Source: an uncultured Eubacteriales bacterium (GTDB lineage Bacteria; Bacillota; Clostridia; Monoglobales; Monoglobaceae). From it: 44,866 nucleotides of DNA. The first letter of the stretch is position 1. Every line of letters starts with the position of its first letter. The notes under the pieces were generated by a model. The model had not been told where the DNA came from and did no database searches. It was given only the letters and a program-made list of their open reading frames with translations. The stretch is from assembly GCA_905201285.1 (NCBI GenBank), contig CAJKNM010000007.1, forward strand, positions 1 through 44,866. The letters run 5' to 3'. This document shows positions 1-8,330 of the stretch, piece by piece. Made by a program: the position numbers and the translations under genes.

Positions 1-2
1 AG

Positions 3-113
3 CGTCAGCGTGAGCTTGAAGCGGAAATACGCTCACTCCGCAAGCAACTTGCCGAGAAAGATGAGGTCATTGATGTATTAAAAAAATCCGTCGGCATATT
101 TTCGAAACTATAG
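3..113 (+). CDS. IS3-family transposase OrfA, C-terminal end (partial)
   Basis: The frame is open from base 3 to a TAG stop at 111-113 and gives the last 36 residues of an OrfA-type protein. They are rich in Glu, Lys, Arg and regularly spaced Leu (RQRELEAEIRSLRKQLAEKD), as expected for the C-terminal coiled coil or leucine zipper that follows the DNA-binding helix-turn-helix of IS3 OrfA. OrfA binds the element ends and is translated alone or fused to OrfB by frameshifting. The helix-turn-helix part lies upstream of the window. The identity rests mostly on its place next to OrfB. Confidence 0.7.
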   Translation, partial: RQRELEAEIRSLRKQLAEKDEVIDVLKKSVGIFSKL

Positions 114-892
114 AGGACAAGTATCGTTTCATTGATGCTAATTGCTCTGAGGTCTCTGTAGATAAATTATGCCGGCTGCTCGAAATCTCTCGGAGCGGCT
201 ATTATGCTTGGAAAAACCGTGGTGTGTCAGCTCGTAAGCAGCATGAACAAAAACTTTTGCGTATTTTAATATCATTTCATGAAAGGTATCCGGCAGCCGG
301 GCTCGATGCCTTGGTCGCCATGATAAGAAAAGAGTCTCCGTGCTCCCGAAACACCGTGCACCGACTTATGAAATTATATAACATACACTCAATACGCAAA
401 AAATCGTTCAGAATCACCACAAATTCCAAACATAATTATGCTGTTTCACCCAACATTCTCAAGAGAGATTTTACAGCGGATAAAGCCAATCAAAAGTGGG
501 TTGGCGATATTACTTACATACCCACTGATGATGGTTGGCTTTATGTTGCAATCGTAAAAGATTTATGTCTTAAGAAAATTGTCGGTTATGCTTTTTCGAG
601 CCGCATTGATACAAATCTCACGATCTCTGCACTTAAAATGGCTGTAAATCGTCAAAGGCCTCAGAATGACCTGATTTTTCATAGTGACCGTGGCGTTCAG
701 TATGCATCCACGGGTTACCGCGAAATATTATCTGAATACAATATTATACAAAGTATGTCAAGAAAGGGTGATCCATATGATAATGCAGTATCAGAAAACT
801 TTTTCAGCTGTCTTAAGTGTGAGTTGGTACATCACAAACATTATCAAACTGAAAAATCCCATACTAACACACTCCATACTAATAATATTTAA
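74..892 (+). pseudogene. IS3-family transposase OrfB (DDE integrase fold), C-terminally truncated
   Basis: This is the catalytic half of the IS3 transposase, expressed as an OrfA-OrfB fusion through the A7 slippage site. The frame is open from base 74. The typical OrfB start region (SRSGYYAWKNRG) lies at 191-223, upstream of the first GTG at 224, so that GTG is not the natural start. The HTH_21-type region is followed by an rve (retroviral integrase) core. All three catalytic acidic residues are visible: Asp in WVGDITYIPT, Asp in FHSDRGVQYAS and Glu in NAVSENFFSCLK. After HYQTE the sequence departs from the family and ends about 17 residues later, so the usual final 40-50 residues are missing. 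It is probably inactive. Confidence 0.85.
80..86 (+). other. -1 programmed frameshift site (A7) joining OrfA to OrfB
   Basis: A run of seven A residues is read as TTA AAA AAA in the OrfA frame. Slipping back one base puts the ribosome into the OrfB frame, which is open from base 74 and has no ATG of its own before the transposase domain. A-AAA-AAA is a well-known slippery heptamer of IS3-family elements. The predicted fusion continues directly into OrfB. Confidence 0.7.
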
Positions 893-1025
893 CCACACTT
901 CAAACATATAAAACTTATACGTTTTTACTGACATGGCAAATCCGTTTTGTTGTTATAATATCTTATATAATGTATCGAAAATCACTGCCATTCTGATACC
1001 TCTCAAAGATAACTTTCTTATGTGC
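893..1025. other. Non-coding stretch between IS remnant and transporter
   Basis: This is AT-rich sequence with no convincing gene, no IS terminal repeat and no clear terminator hairpin for the converging transporter gene. A short open frame here has no ribosome binding site and no recognisable protein features. Confidence 0.5.
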
Positions 1026-2225
1026 TTATTTTTTGCTATAAACAAATTTTTTCCATGGTCGAACGCATGCAAAGCATATAATGCACCCTGTAGCAGCAAT
1101 GATAATCCATGCAAATACCGTTATTTGCCAACCAAATCTGTCCGCTACTGCTGCAATACCATATGTTGATATTGAACTGCCTATATATGTACAAGAATTG
1201 AGCAATCCCGAAATTGTCGATACCCCGCCTCGATTTTTGTAATACGGCGGCACCATACATATGAGCAACAAATTAACACCATGCATACATCCTGTAAGTA
1301 AAGCAGCGCAGAATACTGTGAGCGCTGCATTTCTACCGGATGTCACATAGAGAATCACCGCGGAAATTGTTCCTAATCCAAAAATCATCCCAGCACATTT
1401 AACAGGATTATCTGGTGAGAGCCGATATAATCCCTCTGCCGCACGAAAGCAGATTATTCCGAAAAGCGGCAAAGCCACTCCGGTCAAAATCGACACAGAG
1501 TTTGACATATGGTAGGTGTCTGCAATGAGTGACGGCATCCATGTTGTCACTCCGTCACGAAGCATCCCCTGGAGGACTATAGCTATCATCACAAACAAAA
1601 GAAGCGCTGAAAATCCTCCCCCGGACATTTTCTTAGCATCATCACCGGCAATGTGACTTACCGGAACATCAATACATTTTCTATTCCACAACACTGCCGC
1701 ACCTATTCCCATAAAACCGCATACCCAAAATATGCTCTGCCAGTTCACAAAAGTTATAAACACAGGTGCAATCAGATACATAATAATGGTTCCGACCGAG
1801 CTTCCCCACGATACCACAACCGTTGCATGTTTATATTCTTCCTCTGTCATCAGTTCCGTCATCAGTTTTACAATAGGTGGCCACATAAATGCCTGTGCAA
1901 GTCCATTTACACCCCAAAGTATCGTCATAATTACTGTCGAGCCACATAATGGAATAAGAATATTGACAATTCCGGTGGTTATAAGTCCGCAGAGACACAA
2001 AAATTTCGGTCTGAGCCTGTCGCCGCAAAATCCACTTATGAGCTGACCGAAACCATACGTTACGGAACTGCATGTGATTGCCGCTGCCAAAGCTGCACGT
2101 GTGTAACCTGTATCTCTTACCATTTCAGATATGACAGCTCCAAAATTTATCCTTGTCATATAACTTATCATATATGTAAATGCAAAAAGAGCCGACATGT
2201 TTCTTACGATTTTTTTGTGTTCCAT
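1026..2225 (-). CDS. MFS transporter, organophosphate:phosphate antiporter-like
   Basis: This is a 399-residue integral membrane protein with about 12 hydrophobic segments and almost no hydrophilic tails, the normal size for the major facilitator superfamily. The motifs GDRLRPK between segments 2 and 3 and WGVNGLAQAFMWPPIVKL in the N-terminal half resemble the GlpT/UhpT branch, which exchanges sugar or glycerol phosphates for phosphate. The substrate cannot be told. A GAGGTTG Shine-Dalgarno overlaps the stop codon of the upstream deoR-type gene, leaving a 10-base gap, so the two are surely co-transcribed and probably translationally coupled. The neighbouring repressor would then respond to the transported compound or a product of it. 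Confidence 0.8.
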   Translation of the reverse strand: MEHKKIVRNMSALFAFTYMISYMTRINFGAVISEMVRDTGYTRAALAAAITCSSVTYGFGQLISGFCGDRLRPKFLCLCGLITTGIVNILIPLCGSTVIMTILWGVNGLAQAFMWPPIVKLMTELMTEEEYKHATVVVSWGSSVGTIIMYLIAPVFITFVNWQSIFWVCGFMGIGAAVLWNRKCIDVPVSHIAGDDAKKMSGGGFSALLLFVMIAIVLQGMLRDGVTTWMPSLIADTYHMSNSVSILTGVALPLFGIICFRAAEGLYRLSPDNPVKCAGMIFGLGTISAVILYVTSGRNAALTVFCAALLTGCMHGVNLLLICMVPPYYKNRGGVSTISGLLNSCTYIGSSISTYGIAAVADRFGWQITVFAWIIIAATGCIICFACVRPWKKFVYSKK

Positions 2226-2235
2226 AATTTCAACC

Positions 2236-3000
2236 TCAATCTGTAATAATATTCAAACCGTTTTCAGCATATAGCTCTCTTATACCTGATGGCAATTCAT
2301 TGTCTGTTATAAAACATCGGCAAATCTTCGCATCATCAATTTTCATAAGTGCTTTTGTTTCAAACTTACTGCTGTCGGCTATAACATAAATACTATCAGA
2401 GCGTTCTTTCATTTTCTTTTGAATTGCAAACATCTCATTATGCCAATCACAAATACCAAATTTAAGTGATATTGCTGACGGACACAAAAACATTTTGTTT
2501 ATCGAAATATTGTCAAGTATACCTTCTGTGAGAGGTCCGAAAAATGCCCTTTCGTCTGTTAAATACTCGCCACCGCACAAAATTAGTCTTATATTAGTAT
2601 CACCCTGCAATTCCGAAAATACATCAAGTGAATATGTTATTACGGTAAGAGACGAAAATTTCCCTCTCATTTCTCTTGCAAAGCAAACCGCAGTGCTTCC
2701 TGAGTCAATTCCTATAACGTCATTTTCATTTATACAGTTTAAGGCTGTCTGTGCAAGTTGTTTTTTTTCGTTATTGTTCTCCTCAAGGCGTTTGGGCAGT
2801 TCGTGAAAGCTTCGCATTTGTTCGCAACGCACCGCACCCCCATGAACTTTTTTCAAAAAACCATCCCGTTCAAGACTGATTAAATCACGGCGAACCGTTT
2901 CAACGGACACTCCAAAATGTTCCATAAGTGCTGAAGTTGTTACGGCTCCGTATTTTTCTATTTCGTCTTTAATATATAGCTGTCTTTCCTGTGAAAACAT
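2236..3000 (-). CDS. DeoR/GlpR-family transcriptional repressor
   Basis: The N-terminal winged helix-turn-helix (roughly residues 4-57, with SVETVRRDLISLERDG) is characteristic of DeoR-family sugar regulators. The C-terminal DeoRC sensor domain has the family motifs IGIDSGSTA and LILCGGEYL and usually binds a phosphorylated sugar. The ATG at 2998-3000 is preferred because GGAG lies nine bases upstream; a longer version starting at 3021 would put that site inside the gene. It is the first gene of a two-gene unit with the MFS transporter, so it is likely autoregulated and controls uptake of a sugar phosphate or similar compound. The sugar is unknown. Confidence 0.85.
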   Translation of the reverse strand: MFSQERQLYIKDEIEKYGAVTTSALMEHFGVSVETVRRDLISLERDGFLKKVHGGAVRCEQMRSFHELPKRLEENNNEKKQLAQTALNCINENDVIGIDSGSTAVCFAREMRGKFSSLTVITYSLDVFSELQGDTNIRLILCGGEYLTDERAFFGPLTEGILDNISINKMFLCPSAISLKFGICDWHNEMFAIQKKMKERSDSIYVIADSSKFETKALMKIDDAKICRCFITDNELPSGIRELYAENGLNIITD

Positions 3001-3050
3001 TATTATCATCTCCATGCACATATTATATCATATATATTCATATAAATCAA

Positions 3051-3132
3051 CATATTTTCACACATTTTCACATTTAAAATAAAAAATTTATTTTTTCAAA
3101 ACTAACAATATTGTTTTTGGTTTGTGAAAATG
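3051..3132. promoter_or_regulatory. Candidate DeoR operator repeats
   Basis: Upstream of the deoR-type gene the sequence CATATTTTCACA (3051-3062) is followed directly by CATTTTCACA (3063-3072). A perfect inverted copy of the second, TGTGAAAATG, lies at 3123-3132. Repeated sites spaced tens of bases apart are common operators for DeoR-family repressors that loop DNA. That this repressor binds here is inference. Confidence 0.4.
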
Positions 3133-3321
3133 TTAGAAATGAACCGTGGAAACAGAACACAATCAAAAATGTTATGCACAAGGATAAATACTCTTGGAAC
3201 ATTTGCTGACAAAAACAGATATGACCACAGATTTTAATAGAATATATAAATGATATTTCAGAAAGTGTAGGTTTGTCAATGATGTGTTACAAAATGTTAT
3301 TGATTTAACAAAAAAAACATA

Positions 3322-3350
3322 TTGAAATTAGTGCATCAATATGTTAAAAT
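3322..3350 (+). promoter_or_regulatory. Sigma-A promoter for the yesN/yesM-type genes
   Basis: TTGAAA (3322-3327) and TAAAAT (3345-3350) are separated by 17 bases, and the first start codon is 36 bases further on. The rest of the 3001-3386 interval is AT-rich and holds the deoR-side repeats but no gene. Confidence 0.6.
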
Positions 3351-3386
3351 TAATATAGAAATAATAATTTATACGGTGGTGTACTG

Positions 3387-4493
3387 ATGTATAAAATATT
3401 GGTTGTCGATGATAACAAAATTGAAAGGAAAGGCATTGTTGCACAAATAAATAAGCTTAATTTTCCCTGTGAAACAGCCGAAGCTCAGAACGGACGGAAG
3501 GCTCTCTCGTATTTAGAGAAAAATAAGGTTGATATTCTTCTTACCGACATCAGGATGCCTTTTATGAACGGACTTGAACTTATAACCCGAGCCAAGACGC
3601 TTTATCCCGAAATACGTTCCGTCATTTTCAGCGCCTACAGCGACTTTTCATACGCACAACAGGCAATATCCTGCAAGGCTGACTGTTATCTTTTAAAGCC
3701 TATAGACCTTCCCGAATTTTCAAAGACTCTGAGTTCTATTATAGAGGAGCTAAATCACACAAAACAGTTTCATTCGGAGGAAACGGCGATAATTGAAAAT
3801 ATGATAAACTTCGACAGCCTCGCCCATTCCGTTCACCCGAGCCAAAGTGCGGACGATATACCGAAGCTGATTGACGGTATTTTTGATTCAATCGAGAACA
3901 AGAAAATCGACGGTCTCTCTTCTTCGGTTGACAATCTTCTTATAAAGATGCAGGAATACAATGTCGCCTCTATGCTTTATGTAAAGCAAATCGTTATTGA
4001 AATAATAAAAAAGCTTTGTATATACCTCTCAGATACCGATAAATCTAACATCACCGAGCATATTAAACGCATTGCCATCTGCGGAAGCTTAAATGAAATC
4101 AGAGATTTTACCAAAGGTCTTATCGATAATATTTATGAAAAAATAAGTTCAGCGGATGAAGACGTTAAATCCAACAACTTCATCATTGATTTTGCCGTTG
4201 ATTATGTCAGCCGAAAATATATGAACGATATTTCTCTTGAAAGTATAGCAAAAGAGCTTGATATATCCTCGGGTTATTTCAGCCGTACTTTTAAGAAAGA
4301 AGTCGGCCAAGGTTTCGTCAGATACCTGACCCTGTATAGAATTGAACGTGCAAAGGAAAAGCTCACAAAAACCAATATGAAGATTAAGGATATAAGTAAC
4401 TCGGTGGGGATTATGGATATATCCTATTTTGGATTTATATTCAAAAAGTACACAGGATTCACCCCAGATGAATACAGAAAAAAGCATAGATAA
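3387..4493 (+). CDS. YesN-type response regulator (REC + AraC DNA-binding domain)
   Basis: This 368-residue protein has an N-terminal receiver domain (about 1-120) with the acidic pocket VVDDN, phospho-acceptor Asp54 in LLTDIRMPFMNG and the conserved Lys in YLLKP. A middle linker of about 130 residues follows, then a C-terminal AraC-type double helix-turn-helix (about 265-366, ending with the family pattern YFGFIFKKYTGFTPDEYR). This layout is that of B. subtilis YesN, the partner of YesM kinases that sense plant-polysaccharide breakdown. The kinase gene follows 43 bases downstream on the same strand. The pair converges on the large glycan operon, its most likely target. The ligand is unknown. 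Confidence 0.9.
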   Translation: MYKILVVDDNKIERKGIVAQINKLNFPCETAEAQNGRKALSYLEKNKVDILLTDIRMPFMNGLELITRAKTLYPEIRSVIFSAYSDFSYAQQAISCKADCYLLKPIDLPEFSKTLSSIIEELNHTKQFHSEETAIIENMINFDSLAHSVHPSQSADDIPKLIDGIFDSIENKKIDGLSSSVDNLLIKMQEYNVASMLYVKQIVIEIIKKLCIYLSDTDKSNITEHIKRIAICGSLNEIRDFTKGLIDNIYEKISSADEDVKSNNFIIDFAVDYVSRKYMNDISLESIAKELDISSGYFSRTFKKEVGQGFVRYLTLYRIERAKEKLTKTNMKIKDISNSVGIMDISYFGFIFKKYTGFTPDEYRKKHR

Positions 4494-4536
4494 AATCTTG
4501 TATTAAAACTGAGGGTTATATCGGGGGGATATATTA

Positions 4537-6261
4537 ATGAATGTAATCAATTCTGTAATATCAAAGCTGAAATTTCGTTCAAAATTAATAATAAGCTATT
4601 CAATATTGATTTTTACGGCAATATTGATTCTCGGCATGTATTCATATTATACCTCGATTTACATTTGGAAGACAAAGGAAGCACAGAGTATGGACTATGT
4701 TCTTCAGATTGCCGGTTCTGATATAAAAAACAGCGTGTCGAACTGTAACACCGTAATTATGAACTTTATTACCGACAAAAATATGTTTAATGTTATCGAT
4801 AAAGGCTACAACCGGGAACGTGACGGAATTTCGTGGGATGATATGGATCACATCTTTTTATCAAATATCACTTCAATATGTGACAGAAATACATATATAC
4901 GCGAAATCACACTATATACTGACAGAGATGTTCCCGAAATCGGCAGAAGTTTGAAAAAAGCGGAGAGGGTTAAAGATAAATTCTGGTACAAGGAGGCGGT
5001 TAATAAATTTAATATGTACTGGCAGATGGACGGCTCAGAACTTGGTGTTGCTTGTCCTATGCAGAATATATGGAGTGCCAATGCCTCAAATCTCTTAGGT
5101 GTATTGTATTTTAAAATAGACCGATACAAGTTTTTTCAAAACCTTGCTACAAGCACAAATGATAAATATATTATATCAATAACGGATTCAAACGGAAACT
5201 CGGTGTATACAAATTCAAAGGATAACTCAGTTCCGAAAATAACAGACAACAGTACCGCTCTTTTAGATAACCAAAAATATATCTATCGCACACAGCATAT
5301 AAGCGAAAATGATTGGAATGTTAATATTTTTCTTCCGGATTCATCCCTGACCGACGGTGCAAAAAACATCATTCATATCACAATAATTATGTGTATTCTA
5401 TGCCTGATCATTTTGATTTTGATAAGCTATATGCTATCAAGAAAAACAACAAAACGCATTGATACTCTGTGCGGAGATATGAAGCTGATTCAGAACGGAA
5501 ATCTTAATATTGATATTCACAGCAGCTATACTGATGAAATAGGATATATAACAAACTGCTTCGGCGATACAATAACAAAGCTGAAGGAAACTATGAATTC
5601 TCTGAACGAAAAGGAAATTTTTGAGCAGAAAAGCAAGATAAAGATTCTTCAGGCACAAATCAACCCTCATTTTCTGTATAATATTCTCTCCACCATAAGC
5701 TGGCAGGCTCTCGAGGCGAATAATGACGAAATTGCCCACACGGTCAGTCTTCTTTCGACTTTTTACAGAACAGGTTTAAATAAGGGAAACATTTTTGTAA
5801 GCTTCAAACAGGAGCTTGAAAACGTAAAGGCATACATAAATATGCAGCTTTTAATGCACGATGACAGCTTTGAGGTGATTTATGATATTGACAGCCGCGT
5901 CTATGCCTTCCGCTGTATAAACTTTATAATCCAACCAATAGTCGAAAATGCCATTACACACGGAATAGAAAGCCTTGAAGATGACTCAGGAGTTATAGAA
6001 ATAAGTGCCGTTTTAACAAAAGAAAATAATATATGTATAAGCATTTCCGATAACGGTCCCGAGCCGCCCGCAGGCAAGCTCGACGAAATACTTAAAAATC
6101 ACACCAAAGGCTATGGAGTATGGAATGTAAACGAGAGAATACGCATAGCTTACGGAAACAAATACGGCGTTCGTTTCCGCCGTGAGAGCGGTAAAACTAC
6201 AGTGGAGATGATTTTCCCCGCTTCCGGAGCGGAAGACGAAAATGCAGAAAAAAACCTTTGA
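4537..6261 (+). CDS. YesM-type sensor histidine kinase
   Basis: This 574-residue membrane kinase has two transmembrane segments (about 18-38 and 278-300) bracketing a roughly 240-residue extracellular sensor region of the dCache/sensor type. HAMP follows (about 301-355), then a His_kinase domain with phospho-acceptor His378 in QAQINPHFLYNIL and a HATPase domain with the N-box NAITHGIE and the glycine motif SDNGPEPP. This is the LytS/YesM class, which typically phosphorylates AraC-type regulators such as the one encoded just upstream. Translation starts after a strong GGGGGG site. Kinases of this class near LplABC importers usually respond to extracellular oligosaccharides; the ligand here is inference. 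Confidence 0.9.
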   Translation: MNVINSVISKLKFRSKLIISYSILIFTAILILGMYSYYTSIYIWKTKEAQSMDYVLQIAGSDIKNSVSNCNTVIMNFITDKNMFNVIDKGYNRERDGISWDDMDHIFLSNITSICDRNTYIREITLYTDRDVPEIGRSLKKAERVKDKFWYKEAVNKFNMYWQMDGSELGVACPMQNIWSANASNLLGVLYFKIDRYKFFQNLATSTNDKYIISITDSNGNSVYTNSKDNSVPKITDNSTALLDNQKYIYRTQHISENDWNVNIFLPDSSLTDGAKNIIHITIIMCILCLIILILISYMLSRKTTKRIDTLCGDMKLIQNGNLNIDIHSSYTDEIGYITNCFGDTITKLKETMNSLNEKEIFEQKSKIKILQAQINPHFLYNILSTISWQALEANNDEIAHTVSLLSTFYRTGLNKGNIFVSFKQELENVKAYINMQLLMHDDSFEVIYDIDSRVYAFRCINFIIQPIVENAITHGIESLEDDSGVIEISAVLTKENNICISISDNGPEPPAGKLDEILKNHTKGYGVWNVNERIRIAYGNKYGVRFRRESGKTTVEMIFPASGAEDENAEKNL

Positions 6262-6299
6262 AAATAAGCGGGCACATAACCGTATGAGAGTGTTGTTAA

Positions 6300-6333
6300 A
6301 AGGACTGACCCCGATGTGGGTCAGTCCTTGTTT
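6300..6333 (+). terminator. Intrinsic terminator between converging operons
   Basis: A perfect 12-bp stem (AAGGACTGACCC, 6300-6311, with its complement at 6318-6329) and six-base loop lie 38 bases after the kinase stop and 29 bases beyond the stop of the converging operon. The T tract is short (GTTTG), but the stem is symmetrical and could serve both directions. Confidence 0.7.
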
Positions 6334-6361
6334 GTGCCTATAGTCTATAATTGTAACTTTA

Positions 6362-8296
6362 TTATTTTGATGAAAACTCTCCCTTTTCGCTTAAAACAGG
6401 CTTAAGCGAGTCGTTATTAAACAAGTATACTTCAACAACCGTGTTATCATTTATCTCGCAATTTTCAAGCACAGGCGTTTCAAACACCTTTGTATCACTT
6501 GTTACTCCTGTAATATTGTTCAACCCGATATTTTTAATTATGCCGTTCTCTTTAAGTGCAATGATTGCGTAGAAGTCAGTCTCGCCGCTCTTCGGGGTGT
6601 AATTAATTTTTCCGATGAGGTTTCCGCCTTCTGCCTTCCCGTTAAGATCGGTCTCAGTTTCACCGTCTTTTTTAAACAGGCTGTAAGCAGAACTGATTGT
6701 GAGCTTGACATTTGAGAGTTTAAAACACTTAGACTCCGAAAGCGTATTTGCCGGCTGAATAAGTTTAATATATGTATATCCGTCTTGTTTGGTAAATGCT
6801 GCTTTTGTGTTAAATAACTTATTCCATCCGGCATCAATCTTGGAACTATTGTTTTCGCCGCCTATAAAGTTTAAATCATTGTTTGTGACGTTTATGTCGC
6901 TAAAAGTGTTCCCGTCCTTTGACGCCTGAACCTTAATATTTCCTCCATTGTCTCTTGTCAGCTGGTTTAAATCAATACCGGTAAACACTCTTCCCTCAGA
7001 TGCCTTGTATATAATATATGCGTCTTTTTTAACGTCCTTAACTGCAAGCAAGTCCTTGTCATGGAAGGTTAAAGCGTTAGTTGTATTTGCTATCTGACCC
7101 GCTTCGTCCTTATTTATTAAATTATACGGAACGAAGTTTGACACCGAATATCTCTCCGCTGTCCCTCCCGACAAATCGTCATCGACCACCTCACTGTCAA
7201 TCTCGCCGCCATCGCTCATAATGCAAACCTTTCTGAGGTAGAATTGATATTGCTCAAGCTTGTTTCCGTCGCCTCCATAATACAGCTTTATAAATTTAAT
7301 ATTACTGACATCTTCGGGTACAGATACATCTGCGGTCCATATTTTTGACCAACCTGCATTGTTTTGGCTGCTGGGGCTCGGCGATGTGTCTGTTTTGTTC
7401 CACGAAAACGCAAGGTCCGTATAATTGATACCGTCAGCTGAATAAGCTATTTTCGGTTCTTTCTTTTCAAGATCGTTTTGCCTTGATATTTCAAAAAATG
7501 CCGATTTAAAGTTTCTGCCTTTGGCTACCTTATAAACGGCTTCCCATTTGTCCCAATTTTCTGTCATTCCTATCATTTTTCCGCCGTTGTTATAATCTGC
7601 TTCGCCAATCTTATCATCTACAACCTTTAAATCATTAGATAACCACATATTATCAAAACTGCTGCAATCATTATAGAACTTTTTTGCTTCGTTACCTATC
7701 ATGAACTCCGCTTTATCAAAAATAAAAGCAAAAATTTTTAAATTTCCGTTAAAGCCGAGACCTGCTTCAACAGCTCCCTCCGGGAAGTATACCGTACACT
7801 TAGACTTTCTGTACCAATCTGTATCGGATGAAGCTTCTGTAAGAGTATCCCATGTAACATTGCTTACCGTTTTAAGCTCAGAATCAGCATTAGTCTTTGC
7901 TTTAACAATAGGAAAGTATCCGTCGTTTGCCGAATCATTGTTTATCCATATGGTGAATGTAGCCTTAGTAAACTTCTTATTTCCGCCGGCCTTATAAGTA
8001 ATATTTATACTCTCATTAATACTCCAGTCAGGCTTCCCGTCTTTACAATTAACTTTATATCCCGTAACGCGATTTCCGTTTTCTATAAGGTCTTCATTTT
8101 GAGTCAGATGCCAGTCATCCGGATCATTCGGATACGAATACAGATATTCTGTATTTTTCAGGTCATCCGTAAAGGTGCTTTGCGTGATTTCATAATTATT
8201 ATCGGCGAGGGCGGTGACTGAGGTGAACATAACCGCGAGCATCGCGGCGCAGATTAAAACCGATAAGCCTCTTTTTAATAAATTTTTTACTAACAT
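6362..8296 (-). CDS. Secreted protein with three repeated beta-sandwich-like modules
   Basis: This is the last gene of the large operon; its enzymatic function, if any, is not recognised. The ATG at 8294-8296 is chosen because GGGAGG lies just before it; a longer TTG start would sit inside that site. A signal peptide (about 1-32, ending SVTALA) is followed by three successive modules of about 150 residues (about 40-200, 210-365 and 380-540). Each carries variants of a pattern seen in neighbouring proteins, e.g. DAYIIYKASEGRVF and later SKDGNTFSDI. The C-terminal 105 residues form an Ig-like domain ending VEVYLFNNDSLKPV. No catalytic motif is visible. The modules resemble carbohydrate-binding or discoidin-like folds, so a role in binding polysaccharide is the best guess. 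Confidence 0.75.
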   Translation of the reverse strand: MLVKNLLKRGLSVLICAAMLAVMFTSVTALADNNYEITQSTFTDDLKNTEYLYSYPNDPDDWHLTQNEDLIENGNRVTGYKVNCKDGKPDWSINESINITYKAGGNKKFTKATFTIWINNDSANDGYFPIVKAKTNADSELKTVSNVTWDTLTEASSDTDWYRKSKCTVYFPEGAVEAGLGFNGNLKIFAFIFDKAEFMIGNEAKKFYNDCSSFDNMWLSNDLKVVDDKIGEADYNNGGKMIGMTENWDKWEAVYKVAKGRNFKSAFFEISRQNDLEKKEPKIAYSADGINYTDLAFSWNKTDTSPSPSSQNNAGWSKIWTADVSVPEDVSNIKFIKLYYGGDGNKLEQYQFYLRKVCIMSDGGEIDSEVVDDDLSGGTAERYSVSNFVPYNLINKDEAGQIANTTNALTFHDKDLLAVKDVKKDAYIIYKASEGRVFTGIDLNQLTRDNGGNIKVQASKDGNTFSDINVTNNDLNFIGGENNSSKIDAGWNKLFNTKAAFTKQDGYTYIKLIQPANTLSESKCFKLSNVKLTISSAYSLFKKDGETETDLNGKAEGGNLIGKINYTPKSGETDFYAIIALKENGIIKNIGLNNITGVTSDTKVFETPVLENCEINDNTVVEVYLFNNDSLKPVLSEKGEFSSK

Positions 8297-8330
8297 TTTT
8301 TTACCTCCCAAGTTTTATTATTTAATTTTT

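Larger units (their letters stand above)
1..855 (+). mobile_element. 3' part of an IS3-family insertion sequence, truncated at both ends
   Basis: The window opens inside an IS3-family element. The tail of OrfA and most of OrfB are present in overlapping frames joined by a -1 frameshift site. The left end lies outside the window. On the right, similarity to IS3 transposases stops at about nucleotide 855, inside OrfB, and no terminal inverted repeat can be seen before the next gene. The right boundary is therefore an estimate from where the protein stops looking like a transposase. The copy looks dead and is probably a relic. Confidence 0.8.

Noticed and set aside
933..1169. Short open frame between the IS remnant and the MFS gene
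   Set aside because: It overlaps the 3' end of the MFS gene on the other strand and has no ribosome site.
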